From the NCBI RefSeq assembly GCF_039535475.1, contig NZ_BAAAXG010000026.1, positions 248,001 to 312,000 on the forward strand: 64,000 nucleotides of DNA, read 5' to 3'. The DNA comes from Streptomyces showdoensis. Lineage in GTDB: Bacteria; Actinomycetota; Actinomycetes; Streptomycetales; Streptomycetaceae. Position numbers and translations under genes: made by a program. The notes beneath the pieces were generated by a model, which saw only the letters and a list, made by a program, of their open reading frames with translations, had not been told where the DNA came from and did no database searches. This document shows, piece after piece, positions 46,403 to 56,187 of the stretch (the first letter of the stretch is position 1; each line of letters starts with the position of its first letter).

Positions 46403-47164
46403 ATGGGCGTGCTCAAGGGGAAGACGGCACTGGTCACGGGCGGCAGCAGGGGCATCGGGCGGGCCGTCGCCGAGCGCCTGGGGCGGGACGGGGCGCGGGT
46501 CGCCGTGCACTACGGGAGCAACGAGGCGGCGGCCAAGGAGACGGTCGAGGCCATCCGGGCCGCGGGCGGCGAGGCCTTCGCGATCGGGCAGGAGCTGGGC
46601 GTCCCGGGGGACGCGGCGGCGCTGTGGGCCGCGTTCGACGCGGCCGTCGGCGAGGACCGCGGCCTGGACATCCTGGTGAACAACGCGGGGATCGGCGCCT
46701 CGGCGCCCTTCGCCTCGATCGGCGAGGAGGAGTACGAGCGGATCTTCGCGGTCAACACCAAGGCGCCGTTCTTCCTGGCCCAGCTGGGCGCGGAGCGGCT
46801 GCGCGACGGCGGCCGGATCGTGAACGTGTCGACGGGCCTCTCGCACGCGGCGGTGATGCCGGAGCTGATCGCGTACGCGATGTCGAAGAGCGCGCTCGAC
46901 GCGTTCACCCGCTATCTGTCGAAGGTGCTGGGCCCGCGCGGGATCACGGTCAACGCGGTGGCGCCGGGCATCGTCGACACGGACATCAACGCCGGCTGGC
47001 TCCGGGGGAACGAGGAGGCCTGGGCGGGGGCGGCGGCGATGTCGGCCCTGGGGAAGGTCGGCGAGCCGGCGGACATAGCCGACGTGGTGGCCTTCCTGGC
47101 CTCCCACGACGGGCGCTGGGTGACGGGGCAGTGGATCGACGCGACGGGAGGCTCCCTGGCCTGA
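46403..47164 (+). CDS. Short-chain dehydrogenase/reductase
   Basis: This 253-residue enzyme has the classical SDR motifs: TALVTGGSRGIGRAVAERLG (cofactor loop), ILVNNAGIGASAPF (N-N-A-G) and IVNVSTGLSHAAVMPELIAY with AMSKSAL (Ser ... Y-x-x-x-K catalytic set). GITVNAVAPGIVDTDI and VTGQWIDATGGSLA complete it. Basic residues after the Gly loop suit NADP. The substrate is unknown; control by the divergent TetR protein suggests induction by a small molecule. ATG 46403 follows GAGGGGGG. Confidence 0.9.
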   Translation: MGVLKGKTALVTGGSRGIGRAVAERLGRDGARVAVHYGSNEAAAKETVEAIRAAGGEAFAIGQELGVPGDAAALWAAFDAAVGEDRGLDILVNNAGIGASAPFASIGEEEYERIFAVNTKAPFFLAQLGAERLRDGGRIVNVSTGLSHAAVMPELIAYAMSKSALDAFTRYLSKVLGPRGITVNAVAPGIVDTDINAGWLRGNEEAWAGAAAMSALGKVGEPADIADVVAFLASHDGRWVTGQWIDATGGSLA

Positions 47165-47324
47165 CCCTCGTAGCGGCCCCCTGGGGCCGGAGTGCTCCGA
47201 GTGGCTGGCGGGGCCGGTGCGTCCGACGATGGGTGGGACGGGCCGCGGACGGACCCCCGGGGGCCCGTCCGCAGGCCGGAAGGGCATGGGCGGACGGCCT
47301 CGGCTCTGCTAGATTTGGGCTTAG

Positions 47325-47340
47325 ATTGGTCTATACCACA
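47325..47340 (+). promoter_or_regulatory. DasR operator of nagB
   Basis: ATTGGTCTATACCACA matches the DasR site (ACTGGTCTAGACCACT) in 13 of 16 positions, 42 bases before the nagB start. In S. coelicolor nagB is repressed by DasR and released by glucosamine-6-phosphate. Confidence 0.8.
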
Positions 47341-47381
47341 CAGGCTCCTTTCCAGCCCCTCACCAGATCGGCAGGCACAGC

Positions 47382-48167
47382 GTGGAAGTTGTCATCGTCA
47401 AGGACGCCAAGGCGGGCGGCGAGCTCATCGCGGACGGCATCGCCGACCTCCTGCGCCGCAAGCCGGACGCGCTGCTCGGCGTGGCCACCGGATCGACCCC
47501 GCTGCCCATCTACGACGCCCTGACCGCCAAGGTCGCGGCCGGCTCCGTGGACGCCTCCCGGGCCCGCATCGCCCAGCTGGACGAGTACGTGGGGCTGCCC
47601 GCCGGGCACCCCGAGTCCTACCGGTCCACGGTGCTGCGCCAGGTCGTCGAGCCGCTCGGCCTGTCCCAGGACGCCTTCATGGGCCCCGACGGCTCCGCCG
47701 AGGACGTCCTGGCGGCCTGCGAGGCCTACGACCGGGCCCTCACCGCGGCCGGCGGCGTCGACCTCCAGATCCTCGGCATCGGCACCGACGGGCACATCGG
47801 CTTCAACGAGCCCTGCTCCTCGCTCGCCTCCCGCACCCGGATCAAGACCCTCACCGAGCAGACCCGGGTCGACAACGCGCGCTTCTTCGACGACGACATC
47901 GACCAGGTGCCGCACCACGTCATCACCCAGGGCATCGGCACCATCCTGGAGGCCCGCCACCTGGTGCTGCTGGCCACCGGCGAGGGCAAGGCCGAGGCCG
48001 TGGCGCAGACGGTCGAGGGCCCGGTCGCCGCGCTCGTGCCGGCCTCCGCGCTCCAGCTGCACCCGCACGCGACCGTGGTCGTGGACGAGGCCGCCGCCTC
48101 CAAGCTGAAGCTGGCCGACTACTTCCGCCACACCTTCGCGAACAAGCCGGCCTGGCAGGGCATCTAG
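47382..48167 (+). CDS. nagB: Glucosamine-6-phosphate deaminase
   Basis: NagB turns glucosamine-6-P into fructose-6-P and ammonia. The 261-residue protein starts at GTG 47382 (EVVIVKDAKAGGELIADGIA). Characteristic blocks are GVATGSTPLPIYDALTAKVA, AQLDEYVGLPAGHPESYRST, LQILGIGTDGHIGFNEPCSS and VPHHVITQGIGTILEARHLV. It is the housekeeping entry of GlcNAc into central metabolism and lowers the DasR effector. A DasR site lies upstream and a 17-bp terminator downstream. Confidence 0.95.
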   Translation: MEVVIVKDAKAGGELIADGIADLLRRKPDALLGVATGSTPLPIYDALTAKVAAGSVDASRARIAQLDEYVGLPAGHPESYRSTVLRQVVEPLGLSQDAFMGPDGSAEDVLAACEAYDRALTAAGGVDLQILGIGTDGHIGFNEPCSSLASRTRIKTLTEQTRVDNARFFDDDIDQVPHHVITQGIGTILEARHLVLLATGEGKAEAVAQTVEGPVAALVPASALQLHPHATVVVDEAAASKLKLADYFRHTFANKPAWQGI

Positions 48168-48197
48168 TCCCGCCGCCGCACCGGCCCGCACGCGCGA

Positions 48198-48235
48198 AGG
48201 GGGCCCGGCACCTGATCCCAGGTGCCGGGCCCCCT
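48198..48235. terminator. Terminator between nagB and dasD
   Basis: AGGGGGCCCGGCACCTG (48198-48214) pairs perfectly with CAGGTGCCGGGCCCCCT (48219-48235) with an ATCC loop. It serves the converging nagB and dasD transcripts. Confidence 0.85.
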
Positions 48236-48259
48236 CGCGTACCGTCGTGTGCCGCCTGC

Positions 48260-49780
48260 CTAACGGCCCACGACGGCCTCCGCCGCGGCGCGACCGCAGA
48301 CGCGGGCGGCACCGTGCGTGGCGATGTGCAGGGCCCCGCGGGGCTCCGACTCGTTCAGGCCCATCTCGACCACCACCGTGTCCGGGCGGGCGGCGAGCAG
48401 GGCGTCCAGGGCCTTCGCCATCCACGGGTGCCGGTGGGCGTCCCGGACGACCGCGACCACCCGCCGCTCCCCCGCGGCGGCGAGGACCTCGTCCAGGGAG
48501 GCGTCGGCCCCGTAGGAGCCGGTCGCGGTGCCCGGGAGCAGCCGCTCCAGCTCGGCGGCGATGCCCCACGGGGTCTCGTCGCCGACCGCGAAGTTGGCGA
48601 CGGGCGTGAAGGCGGCGACGTACGGAGCGCTGCTGACCGGCTCGTACGGCCGCTCCCCCGGGGTCAGCCGCAGCGCCCTGCGGGCGGCGACGAGACCCAC
48701 GTCGGTGCCGGGCGCGGTCCCCTCCTGCACTGCCGCGCCCGGCCCCGATCCAGCCCCCCGAGCCCGGTGCGCCTGGGTCCAGGCCGCCAGGGCGCGCACG
48801 CGCGCCGCGGCGTCGGCCAGCCGCTCCTCGGGCAGTTCACCGGTCCGTACCGCGTTCACCAGCGCGTCGCGCAGGCGCAGTACGGTGTCCTCGTCGGCCA
48901 GCCCGCCGCCGACGCAGATGGCGTCGGCGCCCGCGGCGATCGCGAGGACGGATCCGCGCTCGATGCCGTACGTCGAGGAGATGGCCTGCATCTCCATGCC
49001 GTCGGTGACGATCAGTCCCTCGAAGCCCAGTTCCCTGCGGAGCAGACCGGTGAGGATCTGCGGGCTCAGGGTGGCCGGACGGTTCGGGTCGAGCGCGGAG
49101 AGCAGGATATGCGCGCTCATCACCGCTTTGGTACCCGCGGCGATGGCGGCGCGGAAAGGTACCAGCTCACGGGCGTGCAGTGTGGCGAGGTCCACATCGA
49201 TGCGGGGCAGCGCGTGGTGCGAGTCCACGTTGGTGTCGCCGTGCCCCGGGAAGTGCTTGGTGCAGGCGGCGACGCCCACGGCCTGGAGGCCGTCGACGTA
49301 GGCCACGGTGTGCCGGGCGACCAGCTCGGGGTCGGCGCCGAAGGAGCGCACCCCGATGACCGGGTTGTCGGCGTTGGAGTTCACGTCGGCGGAGGGCGCC
49401 CAGTTGAGGTCCACCCCGCACTCGGCCAGCCGGCGGCCGAGCTCACGGGCCACGGCCCGGGTGAGCTCGACGTCGTCGACGCTGCCCAGCGCGTAGTTGC
49501 CGGGGAAGGAGGAACCCTGCTTCACCTCGAGGCGGGTGACGTCGCCGCCCTCCTCGTCGATGGCGACCAGGACGTCGTCCCGCTCGGCGCGCAGCTGCGC
49601 GGTGAGCGCGGCGAGCTGCTCCGGGGTGTCGATGTTGCGGCCGAAGAGGCCGACCGAGGAGAGCCCCTCGCCGATCCGGCGGAGCAGCCAGTCGGGGGCG
49701 GTGGTGCCGACGAAGCCGGGCTGGAGGACGGTGAGGGCGTCCCGGGTCAGGGTGTCCGAGCGGCTTACGAGAATGGTCAT
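48260..49780 (-). CDS. dasD: Family 3 beta-N-acetylglucosaminidase
   Basis: This 506-residue enzyme splits GlcNAc from short chito-oligosaccharides. GH3 landmarks are GLFGRNIDTPEQLAALTAQL, DEEGGDVTRLEVKQGSSFPG, CTKHFPGHGDTNVDSHHALP (the K-H-F-P-G-H-G-x-x-x-x-D-S-H motif of bacterial NagZ-type enzymes, with catalytic Asp/His) and LIVTDGMEMQAIS (nucleophile Asp). No signal peptide is visible, so it works on imported sugars. It is the last gene of the dasABCD unit, ten bases after dasC. Confidence 0.9.
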   Translation of the reverse strand: MTILVSRSDTLTRDALTVLQPGFVGTTAPDWLLRRIGEGLSSVGLFGRNIDTPEQLAALTAQLRAERDDVLVAIDEEGGDVTRLEVKQGSSFPGNYALGSVDDVELTRAVARELGRRLAECGVDLNWAPSADVNSNADNPVIGVRSFGADPELVARHTVAYVDGLQAVGVAACTKHFPGHGDTNVDSHHALPRIDVDLATLHARELVPFRAAIAAGTKAVMSAHILLSALDPNRPATLSPQILTGLLRRELGFEGLIVTDGMEMQAISSTYGIERGSVLAIAAGADAICVGGGLADEDTVLRLRDALVNAVRTGELPEERLADAAARVRALAAWTQAHRARGAGSGPGAAVQEGTAPGTDVGLVAARRALRLTPGERPYEPVSSAPYVAAFTPVANFAVGDETPWGIAAELERLLPGTATGSYGADASLDEVLAAAGERRVVAVVRDAHRHPWMAKALDALLAARPDTVVVEMGLNESEPRGALHIATHGAARVCGRAAAEAVVGR

Positions 49781-49790
49781 GGGGCGGACG

Positions 49791-50672
49791 TCATCCCTTC
49801 ACGGCGCCGGCCGTCAGGCCAGCGGCCATCTTGCGCTGGACGAGGAGGAAGAGGATCACGATGGGGACGGCCATCATGGTCGAGCCGGCCATCATCGGGG
49901 CGTACTCGGTGCCGTTCTTGGTGATGAAGTTGGAGAGCCAGACGGTGGCCGTCTGGTTCTGCTGGCTCATCAGCATCAGGGCGTAGAGGTACTCGTTCCA
50001 GGCCTGGATGAAGCCGTAGACCGAGGTCGCGACCATGCCGGGGGCGAGCAGCGGGAAGACGACCCGGATGAACGCGCCGGTGGGCGTGCAGCCGTCGACC
50101 TGCGCGGCCTCCTCCAGCTCCTTGGGGATGTTGACGATGAACCCGCGCAGCGTCCACACCGTGAAGGGCAGGATGAAGGTCAGGTAGGTGATGATCAGGC
50201 CGCTGAGCTTGTCGTACTGCCCGAGGTCGTTGAGCATCAGGAAGACCGGGATGATCATCGCGACCAGCGGGACCATCTGGACCGCGAGGATGCCGACGAT
50301 GACGATCTTGCGGCCGCGGAAGGCGAAGCGGGAGATCGCGAGGGCGGCGAGCAGGCCGACCGCGATGCCGATGACGACCACGACCGAGGAGACCAGGAGG
50401 CTGCGGCCGACCGGGCCCCAGAAGTCCGCGATGTCCAGGGCACGCTTGAAGTTCTCAAGGGTGAAGGTGGACGGGAAGAAGTGCGGGTCGGGGTCGATCG
50501 CGTCCTTGGCCGGCTTGAAGGCCGTGTTGAGCATCCAGTAGACCGGGAAGCCGGCGGTGACGAAGACGAGCAGACCGAGCAGATTCCAGCCCAGCTTCGA
50601 CTTGCGGGGGCGGCGCGGGGCCGCGGAGACCTTGGCGGTGCTCACTTCCCCTTGCGCGTTCGCTGCGCTCAC
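49791..50672 (-). CDS. dasC: Chitobiose ABC transporter permease DasC
   Basis: This 293-residue permease starts at GTG 50672, overlapping dasB by four bases. Six membrane segments include LGLLVFVTAGFPVYWMLNTA and ILAVQMVPLVAMIIPVFLML. The conserved EAA loop reads IPKELEEAAQVDGCTPTGAF. It belongs to the MalG-like group. With DasB and the binding protein DasA it imports chitobiose; energy comes from the shared ATPase MsiK, which is encoded elsewhere. Confidence 0.92.
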   Translation of the reverse strand: MSAANAQGEVSTAKVSAAPRRPRKSKLGWNLLGLLVFVTAGFPVYWMLNTAFKPAKDAIDPDPHFFPSTFTLENFKRALDIADFWGPVGRSLLVSSVVVVIGIAVGLLAALAISRFAFRGRKIVIVGILAVQMVPLVAMIIPVFLMLNDLGQYDKLSGLIITYLTFILPFTVWTLRGFIVNIPKELEEAAQVDGCTPTGAFIRVVFPLLAPGMVATSVYGFIQAWNEYLYALMLMSQQNQTATVWLSNFITKNGTEYAPMMAGSTMMAVPIVILFLLVQRKMAAGLTAGAVKG

Positions 50673-51658
50673 TCCACATCTCCGATCTTGAGCATCTGGC
50701 GCATGTACACCGCGACGACGCCCAGCAGCAGCACGACCGTGACGAGCGCGATCGCGGAGCCGGTGCCGTAGTCGTTGACGACGAACGCCTTGTCGAACGA
50801 GTACGTGGTGAGCAGCTGGAACTCGGCCTCGGGGTGGCCGTTGCGCATCACGTAGACCTGCGGGAAGACGCCCATGTCCCAGATGACCGAGAGGGTCGTC
50901 AGCATGACGAGGATGGGCTTCATGATCGGCAGGGTGACGTAGCGGAAGACGCCCCAGGCGCCGGCGCCGTCGAGGCGGGCGGCCTCTTCGAGCTCCTTCG
51001 GCACCTGCGTCAGACCGGCGCTCAGGGTGATGACGACGAAGGGCACCGCGCCCCAGACCACCAGGAGCATGATCACGGCGAGGCCCTGCGGGCCGCTGGC
51101 GAACCAGTTGTGGCCGATCATGTCGACGCCGGGCAGTCGGCTGAGCAGCCAGTTGAGGACGCCGTAGTCGGCATCGAAGAGCCACTTGAAGATGGCGGTG
51201 GCGACGATGATGGGCATGCCCCAGCTCGCCACGAGGACGATGTTGATCAGGACCTTGACCCAGCTCGACACGCGCTGGAGGAGCAGGGCGATCGCCATGC
51301 CGAGGACCATCGTGACGATCACGGCGCCGGCCGCGAAGAGCACGGTCCGCAGGACGACGGTCCAGAACTCGGAGTCGCCCAGGATCGCCGTGAAGTTGGA
51401 CAGTCCGGCCGACTCGGGCTCCTGGAAGCCCCACAGCTGCGGCTGCCCGAACTTCTGGAACGAGAGCGTGACCAGCCGGATCAGCGGATAGCCGAGCACC
51501 AGGAGGAGCACGAGCAGACATGGCGCGAGGAGCAGCCATGGGATCCCGGCCCCGCCTTTGGACTTCCCGCGCGGGGCGGGCGTACCGGCTCCGGAGCCGG
51601 ATGGTGGCGATTGCCGCACCGGCGGCACCTTCGCGGTGGTTGTGTCTGCGGCACTCAT
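50669..51658 (-). CDS. dasB: Chitobiose ABC transporter permease DasB
   Basis: This 329-residue permease starts at ATG 51658 after GAGGAG. The Pro/Gly-rich N-terminus (PPVRQSPPSGSGAGTPAPRG) precedes six membrane spans such as WLLLAPCLLVLLLVLGYPLI. The EAA loop is VPKELEEAARLDGAGAWGVF. It is MalF-like and pairs with DasC. ATG 51730 upstream in frame would enter the gene gap and lacks a ribosome-binding site. Confidence 0.92.
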   Translation of the reverse strand: MSAADTTTAKVPPVRQSPPSGSGAGTPAPRGKSKGGAGIPWLLLAPCLLVLLLVLGYPLIRLVTLSFQKFGQPQLWGFQEPESAGLSNFTAILGDSEFWTVVLRTVLFAAGAVIVTMVLGMAIALLLQRVSSWVKVLINIVLVASWGMPIIVATAIFKWLFDADYGVLNWLLSRLPGVDMIGHNWFASGPQGLAVIMLLVVWGAVPFVVITLSAGLTQVPKELEEAARLDGAGAWGVFRYVTLPIMKPILVMLTTLSVIWDMGVFPQVYVMRNGHPEAEFQLLTTYSFDKAFVVNDYGTGSAIALVTVVLLLGVVAVYMRQMLKIGDVE

Positions 51659-51733
51659 CCCGTGCTCCTCAGCGATCCCTCTCGTGGTACGGGCGGCAGG
51701 GCCCCGCCGTGGTGGCGGGGCCCTGCCCATAGG

Positions 51734-53017
51734 TCACTTGGTGTTGATGACCTTGTCGATCGCGGCGTCGGCGTCCTTGGCCGCCTGCTCGACCGACTTC
51801 TTGCCGTTGGCGATCTCGATGAGCATCGTCTTGAGGGTCTGGGCCTTCTCGACCTGGCCCCAGCCGGGGGCGGTCGGGACGAACCAGCTCGACTCGGCCG
51901 CGGTCGCCGCGACGGCGGTGGCCGGGTCGCTCTTCAGCGGGGCGAGGTCCGCCTTGTTGTTCGGCAGGTTGCCCTTGCCGATGAGGCCCTTCTGGCCCTC
52001 GGCGCCGGTGAAGGCGGCGATCCACTCGGCCGCGACGCCCTGCGCCTTGGACTTGACCGGGATGGCCAGGTCCGAGCCGCCGAGGAAGACGGGCAGGTTC
52101 TTGCCGGACGGGCCGGGCATGACGAAGTTCTCGAGCTTGTCCTTCAGCCCGCCGACCTTGTCGGTCTTCGGGTCGGCGGCGGTGGCGCCCTCCCAGCCGG
52201 CGGCGAACATCGTCGCGGACTTGCCCTGGCCGAAGACGACGGGACGGTCGGACTCGTCCTTCGTCTTGTCGCCGTGCATGTACTTGTCGACGATGTTCTT
52301 GTACTCGTTGAGGCCCTTGACGGACTCGGGCGAGGAGAGGTTCGCCTTCCAGGTCTCGCCGTCCTGCTTGGCGATGGAGCCGCCCGCCTCGAAGACGAAC
52401 GACATCGCGGCGTACCAGTCGGGCGACGGCTGGTACCAGGCGCTGAACTTGTCGCCCTTCTTCGCCTGGATCTTGTCCAGGGCGGCGGTCAGCTCGGCCC
52501 AGGTCTTCGGGGCGGCCTTGACGCCCACCTCGGCGGCGATGTCCTTGCGCCAGGTGCCCACGCGGCCACCGGCGTAGTAGGGGACACCGTAGGTCTTGCC
52601 GTTGTAGGTGACCGAGTCCTTCAGGGCGTCGAGCCACTTGTCGGAGTTGTCGAACTTCGACGGGTCGACCTCGGCGAAGGCGCCCTTGGCCATGTAGCTG
52701 ATCATCTCGGTGTTGCCCATCTCGACAACATCCGGGGCCTTGTCGGTCGCGAGCACCGCGTCGAGCTTGGTGTTCTTGTCCGGCCAGCCGTAGTACTCGT
52801 GCTTGATCTTGATGCCCGGGTGCTTCTTGGTCACCGCGTCATCGGCGGCCTTGACCAGCTCGGGCCAGTTGTTCTGGGCGTCGACCGTCAGCCAGACGGT
52901 GAGCTCCTTGGCGTCGCCGCCGGCCTTCGCCCCGCCCTTGTCGTCCGAGCCACCACACGCGGCAATGCTGACCATCATGCCCGCGACGCCGATCGCCGCG
53001 ATGAGCTTGCGCTTCAC
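51734..53017 (-). CDS. dasA: Chitobiose-binding lipoprotein DasA
   Basis: This 427-residue protein starts at GTG 53017 with GAGGAGG upstream. The lipoprotein signal (KLIAAIGVAGMMVSIAACGG) has its lipobox Cys at residue 21. The rest is a family 1 solute-binding fold: ELTVWLTVDAQNNWPELVKA, VVEMGNTEMISYMAKGAFAE, VTYNGKTYGVPYYAGGRVGT and VAAEWIAAFTGAEGQKGLIG. It captures chitobiose/GlcNAc outside the membrane. Two DasR sites lie in the upstream region. An upstream ATG at 53074 would hide the signal peptide and is rejected. Confidence 0.93.
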   Translation of the reverse strand: MKRKLIAAIGVAGMMVSIAACGGSDDKGGAKAGGDAKELTVWLTVDAQNNWPELVKAADDAVTKKHPGIKIKHEYYGWPDKNTKLDAVLATDKAPDVVEMGNTEMISYMAKGAFAEVDPSKFDNSDKWLDALKDSVTYNGKTYGVPYYAGGRVGTWRKDIAAEVGVKAAPKTWAELTAALDKIQAKKGDKFSAWYQPSPDWYAAMSFVFEAGGSIAKQDGETWKANLSSPESVKGLNEYKNIVDKYMHGDKTKDESDRPVVFGQGKSATMFAAGWEGATAADPKTDKVGGLKDKLENFVMPGPSGKNLPVFLGGSDLAIPVKSKAQGVAAEWIAAFTGAEGQKGLIGKGNLPNNKADLAPLKSDPATAVAATAAESSWFVPTAPGWGQVEKAQTLKTMLIEIANGKKSVEQAAKDADAAIDKVINTK

Positions 53018-53112
53018 GCCACCCTCCTCAGGGATGCTGCAACCCCTGCCCACCGCGCGAAGACATACAGACATACGTCGAGTAATGCTCGTGGGGCTGG
53101 GACCTGGTCTTT

Positions 53113-53128
53113 AATGGTGTAGACCAGT
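53113..53128. promoter_or_regulatory. DasR operator 1 of the dasA/dasR region
   Basis: Read leftward, ACTGGTCTACACCATT matches the DasR consensus at 13 of 16 positions. It lies 96 bases before the dasA start. A half site (CTGGTCT at 53104-53110) is adjacent. Confidence 0.82.
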
Positions 53129-53136
53129 ACCCGGAG

Positions 53137-53152
53137 CTTGGCCTAGACCTTT
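53137..53152. promoter_or_regulatory. DasR operator 2 of the dasA/dasR region
   Basis: CTTGGCCTAGACCTTT keeps the GG.CTAGACC core of the DasR site, 24 bases from operator 1. Two sites in front of dasA agree with the S. coelicolor arrangement. Confidence 0.65.
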
Positions 53153-53210
53153 AGGGGTGTCAAGGGTGTATAAGAAGGGCAGTCGGGTCCGTTATCGGAC
53201 CGACACCTGA

Positions 53211-54074
<864 letters not shown>

Positions 54075-54143
54075 TCCGGCGCCGGCCCGGCGCCGACAGG
54101 CCGCCGGACCGGCCCCGACCTGACGTAGACCTGACACTGTCGA

Positions 54144-54156
54144 TCCGTTATACGGA
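54144..54156. promoter_or_regulatory. Palindrome upstream of the symporter genes
   Basis: TCCGT-TAT-ACGGA is a perfect palindrome with AT centre, 78 bases before the first start. It may be an operator or overlap a promoter (GATCCGTTATACGG). Confidence 0.4.
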
Positions 54157-54233
54157 CAGGGGTTCCTAACCGGGAGACCGTCCCCTAGATTTCCTCGGCA
54201 TTACGAGGTGATCAGTGAGGGGACGGTTTCACC

Positions 54234-54488
54234 ATGTCAGAAGCGACACAAGGGAAACAAGCGGTCATCACACCGTCGAGAGTGGTGATCGCGCTCTGCC
54301 TGTTCGCGCCGTTCGTCGCGATGCTCTGGGTGGGCTCGTACGCGAAGGTGGACCCCACCTTCATCGGCATCCCGTTCTTCTACTGGTACCAGATGCTCTG
54401 GGTGGTCGTCTCCACCGGCCTGACCATGCTCGCGTACCAGCTCTGGAAGCGCGACCAGCGCGCCCGCAAGGGAGGTGACGCGCGATGA
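54234..54488 (+). CDS. DUF3311 membrane partner of the symporter
   Basis: This 84-residue protein has two membrane segments (VVIALCLFAPFVAMLWVGSY and PFFYWYQMLWVVVSTGLTML) with the DUF3311 pattern F.GIPFFYWYQ.LW. It precedes the symporter with a four-base overlap (ATGA). Such small proteins accompany Na+/solute symporters and may be a second subunit or assist folding. ATG 54234 follows GGGGACGG. Confidence 0.85.
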   Translation: MSEATQGKQAVITPSRVVIALCLFAPFVAMLWVGSYAKVDPTFIGIPFFYWYQMLWVVVSTGLTMLAYQLWKRDQRARKGGDAR

Positions 54489-56110
54489 AGGACGGCGTGA
54501 ACGGCGTCGCGCTCGGCGTCTTCGTCTTCTTCTTCCTGGCCGTCACGGTCATGGGCTTCCTGGCCGCCAAGTGGCGCAAGGCCGAGAACGAGAACAGCCT
54601 CGACGAATGGGGCCTGGGCGGCCGCTCCTTCGGCACCTGGGTCACCTGGTTCCTGCTCGGCGGCGACCTCTACACCGCGTACACCTTCGTCGCCGTCCCG
54701 GCGGCCATCTACGCGGCGGGCGCGGCCGGCTTCTTCGCCGTGCCGTACACGATCCTGGTCTACCCGCTGATCTTCACCTTCCTGCCCCGCCTGTGGTCGG
54801 TCTCCCACAAGCACGGCTACGTCACCACCTCCGACTTCGTCCGCGGCCGCTTCGGCTCCAAGGGCCTGTCGCTGGCGGTCGCCGTCACCGGCATCCTCGC
54901 CACCATGCCGTACATCGCGCTCCAACTGGTCGGCATCCAGGCCGTCCTGGACGTGATGGGGGTCGGCGGCGGCGAGGACACCAACTGGTTCGTCAAGGAC
55001 CTGCCGCTGCTCATCGCCTTCGGCGTCCTCGCGGCGTACACGTACTCCTCCGGCCTGCGCGCCCCGGCGCTCATCGCCTTCGTCAAGGACACCCTGATCT
55101 ACCTCGTCATCGCGGTGGCGATCATCTACATCCCGATCAAGCTGGGCGGCTTCGACGAGATCTTCGCCAAGGCCGGCGAGGCGTACCAGACGGTCAACCC
55201 GGCGACCGGCAAGCCCAAGGGCGCGCTCGTGCCCGGCGAGGCCGGCCAGTGGACCTACGCGACCCTGGCGCTCGGCTCGGCGCTGGCGCTCTTCATGTAC
55301 CCGCACTCGATCACCGCGACGCTCTCCTCCAAGAGCCGCGAGGTGATCCGCCGCAACACCACGATCCTGCCGCTGTACTCGCTGATGCTGGGTCTGCTGG
55401 CGCTGCTCGGCTTCATGGCGATCGCCGCCGGCGTGAAGGTCACCAACGGGCAGCTCGCCATCCCGCAGCTCTTCGAGAACATGTTCCCGGCCTGGTTCGC
55501 GGGCGTGGCCTTCGCCGCCATCGGCATCGGGGCGCTGGTCCCGGCGGCGATCATGTCGATCGCCGCGGCCAACCTCTTCACGCGCAACATCTACAAGGAC
55601 TTCCTCAAGCCGGACGCGACGCCCGAGCAGGAGACCAAGGTCTCCAAGCTGGTCTCGCTGCTCGTGAAGGTCGGCGCGCTGGTCTTCGTCCTCACCATGG
55701 ACAAGACCGTCGCGATCAACTTCCAGCTGCTCGGCGGCATCTGGATCCTGCAGACCTTCCCGGCCCTCGTCGGCGGTCTGTTCACCCGCTGGTTCCACCG
55801 CTGGGCGCTGCTCGCCGGCTGGGCCGTCGGCATGATCTACGGCACCGCCGCCGCGTACGGCGTGGCCAGCCCCACCCAGAAGCACTTCGGCGGCTCGTCG
55901 GCCGAGATCCCCGGCATCGGCGAGATCGGCTACATCGGCCTCACCGCCTTCGTGCTCAACCTGCTCGTCACCGTGGTCCTCACCTTCGTCCTGAAGGCGC
56001 TCAAGGCGCCCGACGGCGTCGACGAGACCTCGCCCGCGGACTACACGGCGGACGCCGGCGACGCGGGTGTCGTGACCGAGCTCCCGAAGGTCGGTGCCGC
56101 CGGCCACTGA
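54485..56110 (+). CDS. mctP: Sodium:solute symporter (MctP-like monocarboxylate uptake)
   Basis: This 541-residue protein has about 13 membrane helices. LDEWGLGGRSFGTWVTWFLL, VVSVSHKHGYVTTSDFVRGRF (quoted in part), APALIAFVKDTLIYLVIAVA and LVPAAIMSIAAANLFTRNIY are typical of the SSS family. The DUF3311 partner upstream points to the MctP type, known for lactate, pyruvate and other monocarboxylates in rhizobia. The substrate here is inferred. ATG 54485 overlaps the preceding gene. Confidence 0.82.
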   Translation: MKDGVNGVALGVFVFFFLAVTVMGFLAAKWRKAENENSLDEWGLGGRSFGTWVTWFLLGGDLYTAYTFVAVPAAIYAAGAAGFFAVPYTILVYPLIFTFLPRLWSVSHKHGYVTTSDFVRGRFGSKGLSLAVAVTGILATMPYIALQLVGIQAVLDVMGVGGGEDTNWFVKDLPLLIAFGVLAAYTYSSGLRAPALIAFVKDTLIYLVIAVAIIYIPIKLGGFDEIFAKAGEAYQTVNPATGKPKGALVPGEAGQWTYATLALGSALALFMYPHSITATLSSKSREVIRRNTTILPLYSLMLGLLALLGFMAIAAGVKVTNGQLAIPQLFENMFPAWFAGVAFAAIGIGALVPAAIMSIAAANLFTRNIYKDFLKPDATPEQETKVSKLVSLLVKVGALVFVLTMDKTVAINFQLLGGIWILQTFPALVGGLFTRWFHRWALLAGWAVGMIYGTAAAYGVASPTQKHFGGSSAEIPGIGEIGYIGLTAFVLNLLVTVVLTFVLKALKAPDGVDETSPADYTADAGDAGVVTELPKVGAAGH

Positions 56111-56187
56111 GCCCCGCCACCGCCCGCTCCGCCCGCCCCGGCATATCCGGAGGCGGGCGGAGCCGTGCCGGGGGCAGACTGCCGGGC